A stretch of 64,000 nucleotides of DNA from Marsupella aquatica (Eukaryota > Marchantiophyta), in NCBI GenBank assembly GCA_973895155.1, contig OZ316894.1, positions 13,516,001 to 13,580,000 on the forward strand, written 5' to 3'. The notes beneath the pieces were generated by a model that saw only the letters and a program-made list of their open reading frames with translations, ran no database searches and had not been told where the DNA came from. A program made the translations under genes and the position numbers. Shown piece by piece: positions 44,615 through 54,846 of this stretch. The stretch's first letter is position 1, and every line of letters begins with the position of its first letter.

Positions 44615-45502
44615 CTAGGCCAGTCTAGCTGCGCTCGTTCGAGCAGCGATTACCAACGGACAGTTGGCCCTGGAATGAGCCTCCGTTTTGTAGACTTGAC
44701 ATAGTGGGGTGCCTCGGCCATCTCCCTGTCGTCTTGGTTCGGTGCATTCCCTTGCAAAGTGTCCTGGCTTTTCATAGTTATAACAAACCGGGGATCGCCA
44801 AATCCCTGGCTTAGGAGGGATGCTCGGGTTACTGATAACTTGGAAACTCCGGCCATTGTTTGGGTAGGGGTACGCAGTTCTACCCGCTAAATTACGCGGA
44901 CCTACCATTGAAATCTGGTACACGGAATCAGGAGGGTCCTCAAAGAAATACTCTATGGACTCTGATTCGGGACCCGGGTTGTCAACGTCATCCAGCTCTA
45001 CTTGGTGAACTCGATTCTTCCACCTTGGGCATTCCTGCACCACATGGCAGGATTGGAAGCACTTTGAACACCACGCATGGGCTCGAATCTGAGATGGCTT
45101 CTTCTTCTCCACCGGCTTTTCCGCAAGATGTACTGACAGTGCTTTGAGTCGATCCGTGATTTCGTTCAGCTTGTCTGCTTCGGCAGCCTTTGGATCTGGT
45201 ATCATTCTTCGCGCCCGGGGTTTGATCTTCCCCTCCTTCTTCACTCGTCTCTTCTTCTTTTTGCTCTGGCTTTCGCTCTCCAAGTCACTTCCTGATGAAC
45301 TGGATGTAGAGGATCCGGTGCTTGAAGCTGAATCCGAACTGGATTCCGTCTCCGAGCTGGACGAGGTCGAACGATGTTTCTTTTTCTTCTTGCGTTTCTT
45401 CTTCCTCTCGTCCGATTCGGAGTCACTGTCACTGAAGGTCTCGTACTTACCCTTCTTGCGGCGTGCTCGCTGGCTCCGCCGGGAGTTATAGGTGGACTCC
45501 CG
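44615..45502 (-). CDS. gag: Gypsy-A nucleocapsid region with three knuckles
   Basis: Starts with a very Lys/Ser-rich stretch and then three CCHC-like motifs: CSKCFQSCHVVQEC is complete (CX2CX4HX4C), while CYNYEKPGHFAREC and CQVYKTEAHSRANC have Tyr in place of the second Cys. Cys-to-Tyr is a single G-to-A change, matching the transition-type decay of this element. Nucleic-acid binding by two knuckles is probably lost. Confidence 0.8.
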   Translation of the reverse strand, partial: RESTYNSRRSQRARRKKGKYETFSDSDSESDERKKKRKKKKKHRSTSSSSETESSSDSASSTGSSTSSSSGSDLESESQSKKKKRRVKKEGKIKPRARRMIPDPKAAEADKLNEITDRLKALSVHLAEKPVEKKKPSQIRAHAWCSKCFQSCHVVQECPRWKNRVHQVELDDVDNPGPESESIEYFFEDPPDSVYQISMVGPRNLAGRTAYPYPNNGRSFQVISNPSIPPKPGIWRSPVCYNYEKPGHFARECTEPRRQGDGRGTPLCQVYKTEAHSRANCPLVIAARTSAARLA

Positions 45503-45565
45503 TTAAGTTTCGGCGCACGCTATGGCCGCCTGCATTGAAATCGGATTATTCTGGCGTACCCAGAA

Positions 45566-46228
45566 TTACGTATTTGTGGGCAAACCATGAAGGAACCATG
45601 TAAGCTGGAGCGCGTCTCCCGGCCTGGGCCGGATCTTGGCCACAAGTTTCTGAAACTTCTGAATGAACTTCCGCAGGGACTCCTTCTTTCCCATGCGAAG
45701 CTGGCCAATCTTTAATAGAGAACGTTGTTCCGATCCAATGGCACAAAACTCCTGCAGCAATGCAGCTTGGAATTGTGCCCATGTAGTCCCGGGCGGCAAC
45801 GAGTTGTACCATGGACGAGCTTCTCCCCGCATCACTCCCGGGAGGACGGTTAGCTTAATGGCGTCTTCCCCATTAGCTTTAGCAGTGGCTTCAAACTCAT
45901 CCAACCATTCATCCGGATCATCCCCATGACGCCCCTTGAAAGGTCGATAATGAAATCGCGATCGTTGCAATATTTGTGGAGGAGCTTGAGCAACACGGGC
46001 CATCGGTGGAGCGGCTGCCATAGGTGGTGGTGGTGGTGGTGGTGGTGGTGGCGGTGGAACCGCAGGAGGACAGGTCGAACCGGACCCCGAAGGTCCAGGG
46101 GGTATGTTCATACGTTGGGGCGAGTGCGAGTCTTCCGAGTCCGAAGAATCGGAACTTGTTGTGGTTGCACTTTCTCGTTCGCTGGTCAATCTCCTCAAGT
46201 AAGCTGCTTGAGAACGAGTGACGGGCAT
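45566..46228 (-). CDS. gag: Gypsy-A Gag capsid region
   Basis: Part of the gag-pol frame. Ser-rich N-terminus (MPVTRSQAAYLRRL), a polyproline run encoded by a GGT/CCA repeat at 46022-46053, then the retrotransposon Gag domain: FKGRHGDDPDEWLDEFEAT, ARPWYNSLPPGTTWAQF, LLQEFCAIGSE, SLRKFIQKFQKLVAKI and the closing LTWFLHGLP. It ends at the first premature TAA (expected Gln). Confidence 0.88.
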   Translation of the reverse strand: MPVTRSQAAYLRRLTSERESATTTSSDSSDSEDSHSPQRMNIPPGPSGSGSTCPPAVPPPPPPPPPPPPMAAAPPMARVAQAPPQILQRSRFHYRPFKGRHGDDPDEWLDEFEATAKANGEDAIKLTVLPGVMRGEARPWYNSLPPGTTWAQFQAALLQEFCAIGSEQRSLLKIGQLRMGKKESLRKFIQKFQKLVAKIRPRPGDALQLTWFLHGLPTNT

Positions 46229-46317
46229 TTACTCATATAAATGTGATGGTTAGTACTACGTCCTGATGTATCCTGCCTAGGTGAATACGCACATGTCTCC
46301 GCTCTACGATATGTAGA

Positions 46318-46340
46318 GTGCCCCCTCCATCTAGCGCCAA
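46318..46340 (-). promoter_or_regulatory. Candidate Gypsy-A primer-binding site
   Basis: On the minus strand TGGCGCTAGATGGAGG begins about 13 bases inside the 5' LTR end (TGACA). Many plant Gypsy elements use a TGGCGC-starting site. The spacing is larger than usual and the tRNA is not identified. Confidence 0.5.
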
Positions 46341-46351
46341 AAACAAAGGCT

Positions 46352-49300
46352 ATGTCACGTCATCGGCTGCGGCCTTAACTCAGACTTTAGCTTAGACGGG
46401 CACATCCCTCGTAAATCTGAGGGTTTGGGCAGGAAGGGAAGCACGTAATGCACCTTATTCTCGTAAACTAGCGCTAAGTGCGCATACTGCTAAATACGGA
46501 CACCTCCTAGGTATGGTTTGTGTTTCGCCGCCGGAACGTACCTTAGTCGATAGCAGGATCGACCCCGGCTTAAGGGCTTCTAAGCCTTCGTGCTGTCCGC
46601 CTTCGATCCAGATTTGATGATACAGGTCCTCAACCCGTGCTCGCAACCACTTACCCGCAGGCTGCACCCTGTGCACGTCTCGGGTAGTGCGTTCGGCCTG
46701 GCGCTGCCACCTATATACGAGAAACCCACACACATACACGCGCACATGCATACAATCTCGATTTACACGAAGGAAAATGATGGGAAAGGATTTTACTACA
46801 AAGGGAACATACGCGTACACTTAGTTGACCCGACAGCCCCAGAATGAACAGGTTCAAGGCCGAGGGTGCACACTACAACGGAGCCCGGCTCCGCACTCGC
46901 CCGGCGAGCTTAGTCCTACCCCCTCCCCTTGGTACTCTTTCATTCCCAGAGGTCGGGACTCCCCGCACATACCGCGGACGCCCAACTCTGCAACTAAAAA
47001 CCCCCCCTGCCTCTACCGAGGGGTGCACTAAATACTAAGGGCCGAGGGACGGGGTGTCCTCTTGCCAAAGATTCACTGACTAAGGTCTTAACTAAGTTGA
47101 CAGTTAGGCCGGAAACGGCTGTGTCTTATTAGAAGATCCTAATCTACGCAGGCTGGACAGCATGGCAGCAATGCTGTACCGAAGGCAGGTGCCTGTCCCA
47201 AGAGCCTGACTAAGCTAGTCCTAATCCTAATCTATTCCTACTCCACCGCTAATGCCTGGCACGCTTGCCAGAGCCGCCTGAATGGGAGCGGCCATCCCGC
47301 TGCCTTCGAAGCCTGTCATTGTCCGCCTTGAGGAGCTGGACCTGGTCCATCAGAGATTCATTCTCTGACCTCGCCGCGTCCGTCTCCTCTGCTGCCTCCT
47401 GACAAGCCTCCTCCAACTGCTGGGCGTCACTTGTCAATTTACCCGCCAGCTGGTCCTGCTTCTCGGCCTCGGTTTGGAGCCGCGCCATCTCGGCCTGCAG
47501 TGTGGCTATCTCCGCCGTGTCCCGTTGGGCCCGTTCCTCGGCCTCCTCCAGGTCTTTCTGCCAGGTGACAGTTTGATTCTTCAAACTGTCAATCTGGTTC
47601 TGGTGTCGTGTAATCTCGGCCTCGTTCCCAGCTTTGGCCTATTTGGCTAGGACGGTAAGAGCGTGCGCCTTTGCTAACAACTCATCGGCGGCTGCAACCT
47701 TGGGTCGTAGTTGCCGAAGCTCAACCTCTTGAGCCGCAACTTCATTCTTTAGGTACACGGACTCCACCCAGTACCGCTCTATCCTCTGAAGGGCCTCTGA
47801 CTGGGCCCGACCTGCCTTTACTGCGGCAACCAACTCCTGATTGAAGAAACAGGCTACCTTCCGGGCCATGAACTCCCCGGTATCCCGGGCAATCTGATGA
47901 GAGAAATCTCCCAGAAGCCCGTTCAGAAATGTACCCGGTATGAAGGGTTCCGGGTGGTCCAGGTTGTGCCTGTCCGGAGTTAGGCACGGGCAGACGTCAA
48001 CACGCGCGGGGGCCGGGGCAGTGACGTCCAGCTCTGGGGACGTAACGTTGGAAGGGGCTGGAGCGTCCTCCTGTAGCAATGTCCGGTTCTCCGGAATAGC
48101 CACCGGTGGGTCTTTGGGAGAACCGAGCTCGGGTAAGACCTCCGCCGTACCGACTTCTGTACTTAGCCCGGCCTATTGGGTCGCATCAATGGTTGCGACA
48201 CCCGACCCATCCGGTACCTCCTCGGTTATGACTACAGCTACTTGTGGAGGTGGGGTGGGTGAAGCTGGCGTGTCCGCTGGACTTCGGGCCTCGGGTTGGG
48301 GCCGTCTCTCCAAGGCCGGGAAAACCCACCTAGCTGGGACCAGCTTTGTAACGTTGACACGGGGAAGGGTTTGTCGATCAAACCGGGCGTACCACTCAAG
48401 AATGATCTCGATGTGGCTAGCAAAATACGCCTTCCCGCCAATGTACAGCGTCTTCCTTCGCCGCTCCATCTCTTCATGGAATTTCTTAGCGAAGTACGAC
48501 GCCCACCTCCTAGGTTGATAGTTCTCGACCTGGATAACCTGGGCGGCGGAGATCTTCCCCCGGGGTTCCATCATGTGGAGGGCGTACCTCTGGAACTCCA
48601 GTCGCTCAGCTATCTCGGGGATGAGGCAGGTCTTCATCACGAACCCGTTGTCCACTGCTCCCTCTGCGGGAAAACTTGAAGATTGGTACTTGGCTCCCTT
48701 GCCCCCGGGAGCCCGTGATTCGACTCGATGGTCACCTTCGGGTAACCCGAAGATCATCCTGAGCCGTTCTTCCGTGAGGGACATACTCCTTCCCCGCAGC
48801 CGAGTATGTTGACGCGCATCGTCATAATTCCTGACGAACTCCGTCATGTCCTCCCCGTAGTACCTGCAAGTGTTCCAGGGGAGGGAGGCGAGGTGCTCGA
48901 ATCCCTGAGTCTTCAGGTACACCGCATGCTTGGGATGGAGGATGTTTTTGTGAACATTTTCCCCCATGCGGTGCATCGTCACCTTGGCCACGGCTATCGT
49001 GGCCAACGGTAACCCGGATGCAGTGGCGGATTCCTTCCTCTTCTTCCCCCGTGACTGGCTCGGGGAAGGTGATACCTCCCCATCCTCCCGATCGGGCCTG
49101 GGTAGTGCTACTGCCGTTAGTAACGGGCCCGGGTCGGCCACGGTCACCATGTTGTCTTCCGGGGCCGCTCCTGGGGTCGGAGCAGGGGGTGGGGACGATA
49201 TAGTGTCGGCCCCCTGAGCGCTTGTTCCTCTGGGCCGCCTGGTCAAGGGTAGGGTAGCCTCGTCGTCATCGGTAAGATCCACAGCGTTGATGACTGAGCG

Positions 49301-50352
49301 TACTTGTGCTGGCTGGGCGATCCGTGGTGGGGTTTGGCTAGGCTGCGGCTGAGGCTGAAGCTGAAGCTGAGCCTGAGGTTGTATGGGTACGGGTACGGGT
49401 ACGACTGAGTTGGTCATGTTGGTTGCTGGCCGAGTTCCTATGAAGCTCTGTAGGTGCTGGTAGAAGTTCTCCGAAACAAGTGCAGACAACCTTGTCGAAC
49501 GGGTAGTGCTGGACTCGCTGTTGATGATAGCCCGAACCTGAGCAGGGATGTGGTCGAAGTGATGTCGCTGCAAGTCGATCGTACCCGGGATATTGAAGAC
49601 CTCGTCCGGAAGCCGAAGCAATGCTTCCCAGAACCCGATATATTTGTCTCCGTTGAAGAAGTACCCGGATACCTCTGCAGGTCGGTAAAGCTCGCTCTAA
49701 GACGGGTAGTCAAAGTTAAGGATGTAGTGGTGTCGTCCTGCTAGGCGGATGGCTCTCTCGTACTCGCGTTCGATTTCATATCGGCACGGGTTGGCGTGTT
49801 TCAATGAGTCGGCCAAGTGCCTTCCGGTAGATAGGAACTACGTCCAGAATCGAATGGCCGAGCTGGAGAGGATCATGTGCGACATTCAAAAGAGATAGTA
49901 GTGGCGACTTAGAGCGAACGAGAGAGCTGGGGTCGAAGCTGGCGCGTGGACTGATGGACTGGTGCACTACAAAGGGTTGGCTCCCCTTTTATACCTTGAG
50001 GGCTTGTCGATCCCCCGACGTCTCCTCGACGCCCATAGGCTGAACCGCTCACGCTTGTGGTGTGCCGGCCACTCCGCCGGTCTGAGTCAACGCGTGTCAG
50101 TGGCCGCTTCCTTAAGTTCGTTATACGGACCCGAGGGAGGGGCCCCTCCACGCTCGTAACCCGGGTGTGCGAATAGCAACCAGCCGCCAGTCCGAACCTG
50201 AATTCCCCCTTATTGCCTAATGATATCCTACCCATAATGATTACCTAAATACTGTCGTTATGCTAATAATAGCGGTCTAAGACACTCCTTACGCGCGTGC
50301 CGAGCGCAGTTAGACCGAATCACTCATTAACCGCCGTACCGGCGGCGTCACA
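46352..50352 (-). repeat. LTR B (5' LTR of Gypsy-A), 4,001 bp
   Basis: TGTCACGTCATCGG to GGCGGCGTCACA on the plus strand; read in element sense it starts TGTGACGCC and ends GTGACA. Near its element-3' end are the palindrome GTTTCGCCGCCGGAAC (46521-46536) and the stem GGCTTA...TAAGCC (46567-46586). It carries the full-length version of the LTR ORF. Confidence 0.9.
47249..49885 (-). pseudogene. LTR B copy of the LTR-encoded protein (~878 codons, four CAG-to-TAG stops)
   Basis: One continuous frame from ATG 49885 (MSHMILSSSAIRFWT) to the stop at 47249. Order: an N-terminal domain (RPAEVSGYFFN, YIGFWEALL, DEVFNIPGTIDLQRHHFDHI), a Gln/Pro linker, a second domain (MHRMGENVHKNILHPKHAVY, IFGLPEGDHRVES, CLIPEIAERLEFQRYALHM, LYIGGKAYFASHIEIILEWY), a Pro/Thr linker, and a C-terminal coiled coil (ARLQTEAEKQDQLAGKLTSD). 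Stops at 49838-49840, 49697-49699, 48173-48175 and 47639-47641 are all TAG where LTR A or C has CAG. The FGLP block resembles TE-associated plant mobile-domain-type proteins. Role unknown; I would guess a structural or RNA-binding accessory protein. Confidence 0.8.
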
Positions 50353-52494
50353 CTTCTTTCTTAGTCAAGAAGTTCCACGAGGAGATGAAGCAGCCAAGGA
50401 AGACCTTGTACCTCGGCGGAAAGGCATATCTCGCAAGCCACATCAAAATAATCATCGAGTGGTACGCCCGTTGTGACCGCCGAAGCCTCCCTCAGCTCAA
50501 TGAGCCCGACCTAACCCCATCATTGTGGGTATTTCCGGTGCAGGAAAGGCGACCCCAGCCCAAGGCCAGAAGTCCGGCGGCCGTGAGGCCCATGACTACC
50601 CTGGCCCCACAACCAGGCCCTGCCGCCCCTCCGTCTGTACCAAACAATGCGATTATCGCGACCTTGGATTCGATCAACCAGGCCAGCGCAACCATCAAAG
50701 TCAGGCTGGTAGAAGCCGGCCCCGGGCCCAAGACTGCAATTATAAAGGACACCCCGGTACCCTCCACGGCTGTCCAAGAGAACCGCCCATCTCGTGCAAA
50801 CCCAACCCTTTTTGCCGTCATATTTCAAGGGCTGGACGTCATCACTCTGGCTCCCGCACGAGCTGGGGTCTGCCCAAACCCAAGTGGGCATAATCTAGAG
50901 TACCTGGAACTCTTTGCACCGGGCACGTTTTTGAATGGGTTGTTGGGTGACTGCTCCCAACAAATTGCGCGAGATACAGGGGAGTTCATGGCACAAAAGG
51001 TGGCCTACTTCTTCAACCAGGAATTGGTTGCAGCCGTGCAAGGGGGGCATGCACAGGCTGAGGCCATGTAGAGGATAGAGCAGTATAGAGTTGAGTCTAC
51101 CCACCTGAAAGATGAAGTTTCAGCCCGGGAGACCTCACTTCAATTGCTTCAACCTCAGTTATCGGCCACTAAAGATCAGGTGGCCAAAGCTAGGGCCCGA
51201 GCAGCCTTGGCAGAACAGGCCGAAGTCGGGAAGGATGCCGAGATTGCACGGCTCTGAACCCAGATTGACGGTATGAAGGGACAAGTCATCATCTGGCAAA
51301 AAGATGTGGAAGAGGCCAACACCTGGGCCCAGTGAGACATGGCCAAGATAGACGCCCTGAAGGCGGAAGTGGCAGGGCTTCAAGGAGAAGCCACAAAGCA
51401 GGCCCAATTGGTGGACAAGCTGACAAGCGACGCCCAGCAATTGGAAGAGGCATGCCAAGAAGCCACGGAGGAGACAAACATGGCAAAGAAAGAGAACAAA
51501 TCTCTGGTGGACCAGGTCCAACTGCTCAAGCAGGACGCCGACCGGCTCAGGAGGCAGCGGGATGGTTGCTCCAAATCCAACTCAGGCGGGTCTGGCAAGC
51601 GTTCTAGACATTAGCAGCGGAGTAGGTTTAGGATAGAGTTAGGAGTAGGGTAGTCAAACAATAAGGACAAGCGCCAAAACTAGTTAGCAGCGTTGTCCTA
51701 TCCGACCAACCTTTGTAGTTAGAATCTTAGAATAAGACACGCCATTTTACAGCCTAACAATTAGCAGAGTTTAGAATCTTGGATAGCATAGATTTGAGCA
51801 CGTGGCCGCTCCGAGCCCCGGCTCTTAGTATTTAGTGCACCCCCAGTAGAGGTAGGGGGGATTTTAGTTTCAGAATCGGGCATCCGCAGTATGTGCGGGG
51901 AGTCCCGGTCTTTGTGAGTAAAAGAGCACCAAGGAGGGAGGGTACAACTAAGCTTGCTGGGCGAGTGCAGAGCCGGGCTCCGTTGTAGTGTACGCCTCTC
52001 TGCCGTTGGGCATATTTACTCAAGAGATGTCGAGTCAACCGTGTGTATGTGTATGACGGGGTCTGAAGTAAAGTCTTTTCCCACCATTTCCTTTGTGTAA
52101 ACCAAGATTGAATATTTGTGAGTTTAGTTGCATGTATGAATCTTGTATATGGGTAGAGAATGCTTGGCCGAACGCATTATACAAGCCATGCACGGGGTGT
52201 TGGATGCGGATAGTGGTTGCAAGCCCGGGTTGGATACCCGTATCATCAGATCCGGATCGGAGGCGGACAACACAAAGGTTTAGAAGTCCTTAAGCCGGGG
52301 TCGATCCAACTATCGACTTAAGGTATGTTCCGGCGGCAAAACACAAACTATACCCATGACATTTCTATAAGTAGGACTAGGCGCACTTAGCGCTAGATTA
52401 CGGGAGTAAGGTTCAGTTTGCACATCCCTCCTTGCCCAAACCCTCAAAACTAATGAAGATTATGCCCGTCTAAGCCAAAATGTTATGACGTGAC
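50353..52494 (+). repeat. LTR-D: diverged LTR fragment of the same group
   Basis: Plus orientation. It begins mid-gene at the junction with LTR B and ends with TTATGACGTGACA at 52494, the complement of the Gypsy-A LTR start (TGTCACGTCAT). The hairpin pair is present in reverse (GGTTTAGAAGTCCTTAAGCC at 52277-52296). Divergence from LTR A/B/C is much greater than among those three, so it is older or from a sister family. Its 5' portion is missing. Confidence 0.8.
50385..51614 (+). pseudogene. LTR-D copy of the LTR-encoded protein, C-terminal half
   Basis: One open frame with three stops: TAG 51069-51071, TGA 51255-51257, TGA 51333-51335. The frame already runs from 50355 (KKFHEEMKQPRKTLYLGGKA), aligning with KKFHEEMERRRKTLYIGGKA of LTR A. 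It continues with the Pro-rich linker, FAPGTFLNGLLGDCSQQIAR, FFNQELVAAVQGGHAQ and the coiled coil to GGSGKRSRH. CAG and CGA are the likely originals of the stops. Conservation of this half across a clearly diverged copy indicates that the protein was under selection in the family. Confidence 0.78.
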
Positions 52495-53577
52495 AACTGG
52501 TTTTGGTAAGAGGATGAAACATCATTTCTTGATGTCTGATAGTGAGAGGATGACAGAAGCAACTTTCCTTGATTGTATTCAAAAGAGGGATGAGGAATAG
52601 GACTGGAAGAGCTTCTTTTGGAGTTCAAAAGAAAGCTTAGGCAGTTGCCCGCTACTGATCTTGAGTTCCTTTCTCTTCAAAAAGGCCTTTTGTTTTTGCG
52701 TTCAGCTGATAAGGAACTTAGAGATGAGCTTGAGTATGCCATAGATATTGTTAATCCTTGTAGGAAGTTGAAGCTTTCTTGGGGGCATGTTGAAGAGGCA
52801 GTAGAAATTGTAGCTGAGCGAAGGAGAGATAGAGCTTTGGATAAAGAGGCTGTTGCAAAACCAGCAGCCCCTCTACCCAAATCAGTGAAGGGAAAGGCCA
52901 AAGACGAATCTTCTAAGGATGAGAAGAAGCTTGAGTCATTGGACATATCCAAGATTCTTGAAAGTCTTAATTCGATCACTAAGCAGATGGTTGTTCCAAG
53001 AGGAGCACCCTGAGGGTTTGATAGAGCTGGTCCTAGTAGAACCACTACTTGGCCATGTTTGTGGTGTGATTCTAAAGAGCACCAAAAGAGAGATTGTCAA
53101 GAGCTTTTCATTGCTCAGATTAGGAACAATCAAGTTAAGTATATAGGTAAGCCAGGCTTGAAGAAGCTTGCTTACTTTGATTCAAGTGAAGAAATACCTT
53201 TCAACAATGGTAAGGGTGGAATGAAAGCCTTGGTTGAAAAGCATTTGAATGCTTTGGAAGTCAAGATGGTGAAAGTAGCTTTTGAGACAGAAGTCTACAC
53301 CTTAGGTCTTGAACATTCTACTTCATTACCCCCTAGTGAGGTTGAGAAGAAGAGGATGGCTGCCTTCATTCGTCTGAAAACAGGTTGGGATGATCCGGTC
53401 TTGATTTCACCCTATGTTGTTGAGGTTGGTGCTTCTTGGGAAGCAAAAGTAGATGAGAAAAGGAGAGAGAGCCCTACGCTAAGTGCTAATGAGAAAGGCA
53501 AGAAGAAGGTTCAATTTGCTAATGACTTGCCTTTACCAAGTGATGGAGAGTTCAGGCCCTACCCAGTTGAAGGATGA
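52495..53577 (+). pseudogene. gag: Gypsy-2 Gag
   Basis: Gag core from about 52.5 kb (LEFKRKLRQLPATDLEFLS, KGLLFLRSADKELRDELEYA), a basic linker, and after a TGA at 53011-53013 a zinc knuckle CLWCDSKEHQKRDC (CX2CX4HX4C) at about 53.06 kb. The knuckle is in a second frame (53059-53577) that ends in FANDLPLPSDGEFRPYP, so a frameshift separates the two. LTR-D lies directly upstream and interrupts the 5' part of this gene. Confidence 0.82.
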
Positions 53578-54846
53578 GGATGCCGAGGCATCCTCGAAGA
53601 ATCCAGGTTGGGTGCTAGGCAAAGATATTGAGAAGGAAGTTGCGCCTGAGGCCACTGCTCATAAATTTTGGAAGCAAGAAGCAAGAGGGTTCACAAATGA
53701 AGAGTTGTTTGGGACTATGAGAAAAGAAATCCAAGAGTGCATTCTAGCAAAGGCTAGGACAAAGATAGTTTACAAGGAAGGGCCACATTCCTTGTTAAGG
53801 TTGATGACCAGATGCAAGAGAGTGATGAAGGGAAACCTTACTTGGCAAATGTGTGGGAAATAGGAACCTTGACTAATATTCAAGTAAAGGAGGTGAAAAT
53901 TGAGAGCGAGGTAGTTGAAATGGATGAAGCCAAGAAAAAAGGGGAGGACCATGGTTGCAAAAACATTCTAGACCTTCCACTTCCTTCATGTGGTAGTAGT
54001 GAGAAAGCTATTATGGCTGTTTTGGAACCTTGCGATTTTTTTTCTTCCCTTTCTGATTTTGAGAAAGAATGGTTAGTCAAGGTAAGAAATCTTGATGATG
54101 GGCAGTTGAAACTTGAGAGCAAGAAGGCAGAATTTGATAGCACTAAGGGACCTTTTAGTGAACTTGTTCCTACCCTTTCTTTTTCAGAAAAGGCTTGGCT
54201 TACACTGACAAGGAAGTATAGAGAAGAGAGTAACAAAGTAGAGGCTAAGAAATTACCCATTGTTAGTGGCAAGCTTGACCCTGGTTATGATAGTGCTTAC
54301 AATTGGGCTAGAGTGTATGATACCACACTTACTAACATCAATAAGTCTTTGGATTGGGGAGGAAAGTCCTACTTGGAATCATTTTGGGCAAGAGCTTGTA
54401 CAGAAGTTGAGATAGAGGTAAGAGGTGTTGATGGACCATTGAGAGCTTTGATTGATTCAGGTTCAGAGGTTAATCTGATGTCAATGAGAGTTTATGATGA
54501 AGGGAAGTTCTTGGTGGATCGAGATATTGAGTGGGGAGTGAATGGTATTAACAGGGACCATAATACTTTGTGGGGGGCTTGTCCTGGTGTAACAACTAGG
54601 ATTGGAAACATTGTAGAAGCCATGAACATTTTTGTGCATGTTAACCTTCCCTATTCGGTCATACTTGGGCAGCCATTCATCACTGAAATGAGAATGGAAA
54701 CCAAGGTTCTGGATGATGAGACTCATTTTGCTAAGATTCGTAGTAGGGATGGGCTAAGGATAGTTCAGTTCCCTACTTGTCATCCAAGCCACAAGAGGCA
54801 CCGCCGTGAGTTGAGAGAAACTGAACAAAGGATGGATTTCAGTTAG
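53578..54846 (+). pseudogene. pol: Gypsy-2 protease region
   Basis: After a Glu/Lys-rich spacer the frame 53812-54846 contains the aspartic protease: EIEVRGVDGPLRALIDSGSEVN (seen in two parts), the catalytic DSG at about 54.46 kb, the flap-region pattern, and the closing hydrophobic VILGQPFI. It matches the retroviral-type protease of Gypsy elements. Stops and frame changes at 53577 and near 53.86 kb show decay. Confidence 0.82.

Larger units (their letters stand above)
40295..46228 (-). pseudogene. gag-pol: Gypsy-A gag-pol polyprotein, eight premature stops, no frameshift
   Basis: One frame of about 1,977 codons from the ATG at 46228 to TAA at 40295-40297, which lies just inside the 3' LTR. 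Premature stops: TAA 45566-45568, TAA 45503-45505, TAG 44615-44617, TAG 44309-44311, TAG 42020-42022, TGA 41417-41419, TAG 41021-41023, TAG 40463-40465. All can arise from one C-to-T or G-to-A change (from CAA, CAG, CGA or TGG), and the frame is kept throughout. The polyprotein would have formed the particle and carried out reverse transcription and integration. Confidence 0.9.
36712..50352 (-). mobile_element. Gypsy-A: Ty3/Gypsy element with 4-kb coding LTRs
   Basis: 5' LTR (LTR B) at 46352-50352, internal gag-pol at 40295-46228, 3' LTR (LTR A) at 36712 to about 40314, all on the minus strand. Order protease, RT, RNase H, integrase defines Gypsy. Flanking bases do not match (GGCAG at 36707-36711 against CTTCT at 50353-50357), so this is not a simple insertion: either two elements recombined or flanking DNA was lost. 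Both LTRs carry a long ORF in the element's own direction. Confidence 0.88.

Noticed and set aside
46022-46053. GGT/CCA microsatellite
   Set aside because: It encodes the polyproline run of Gypsy-A Gag and needs no other explanation.
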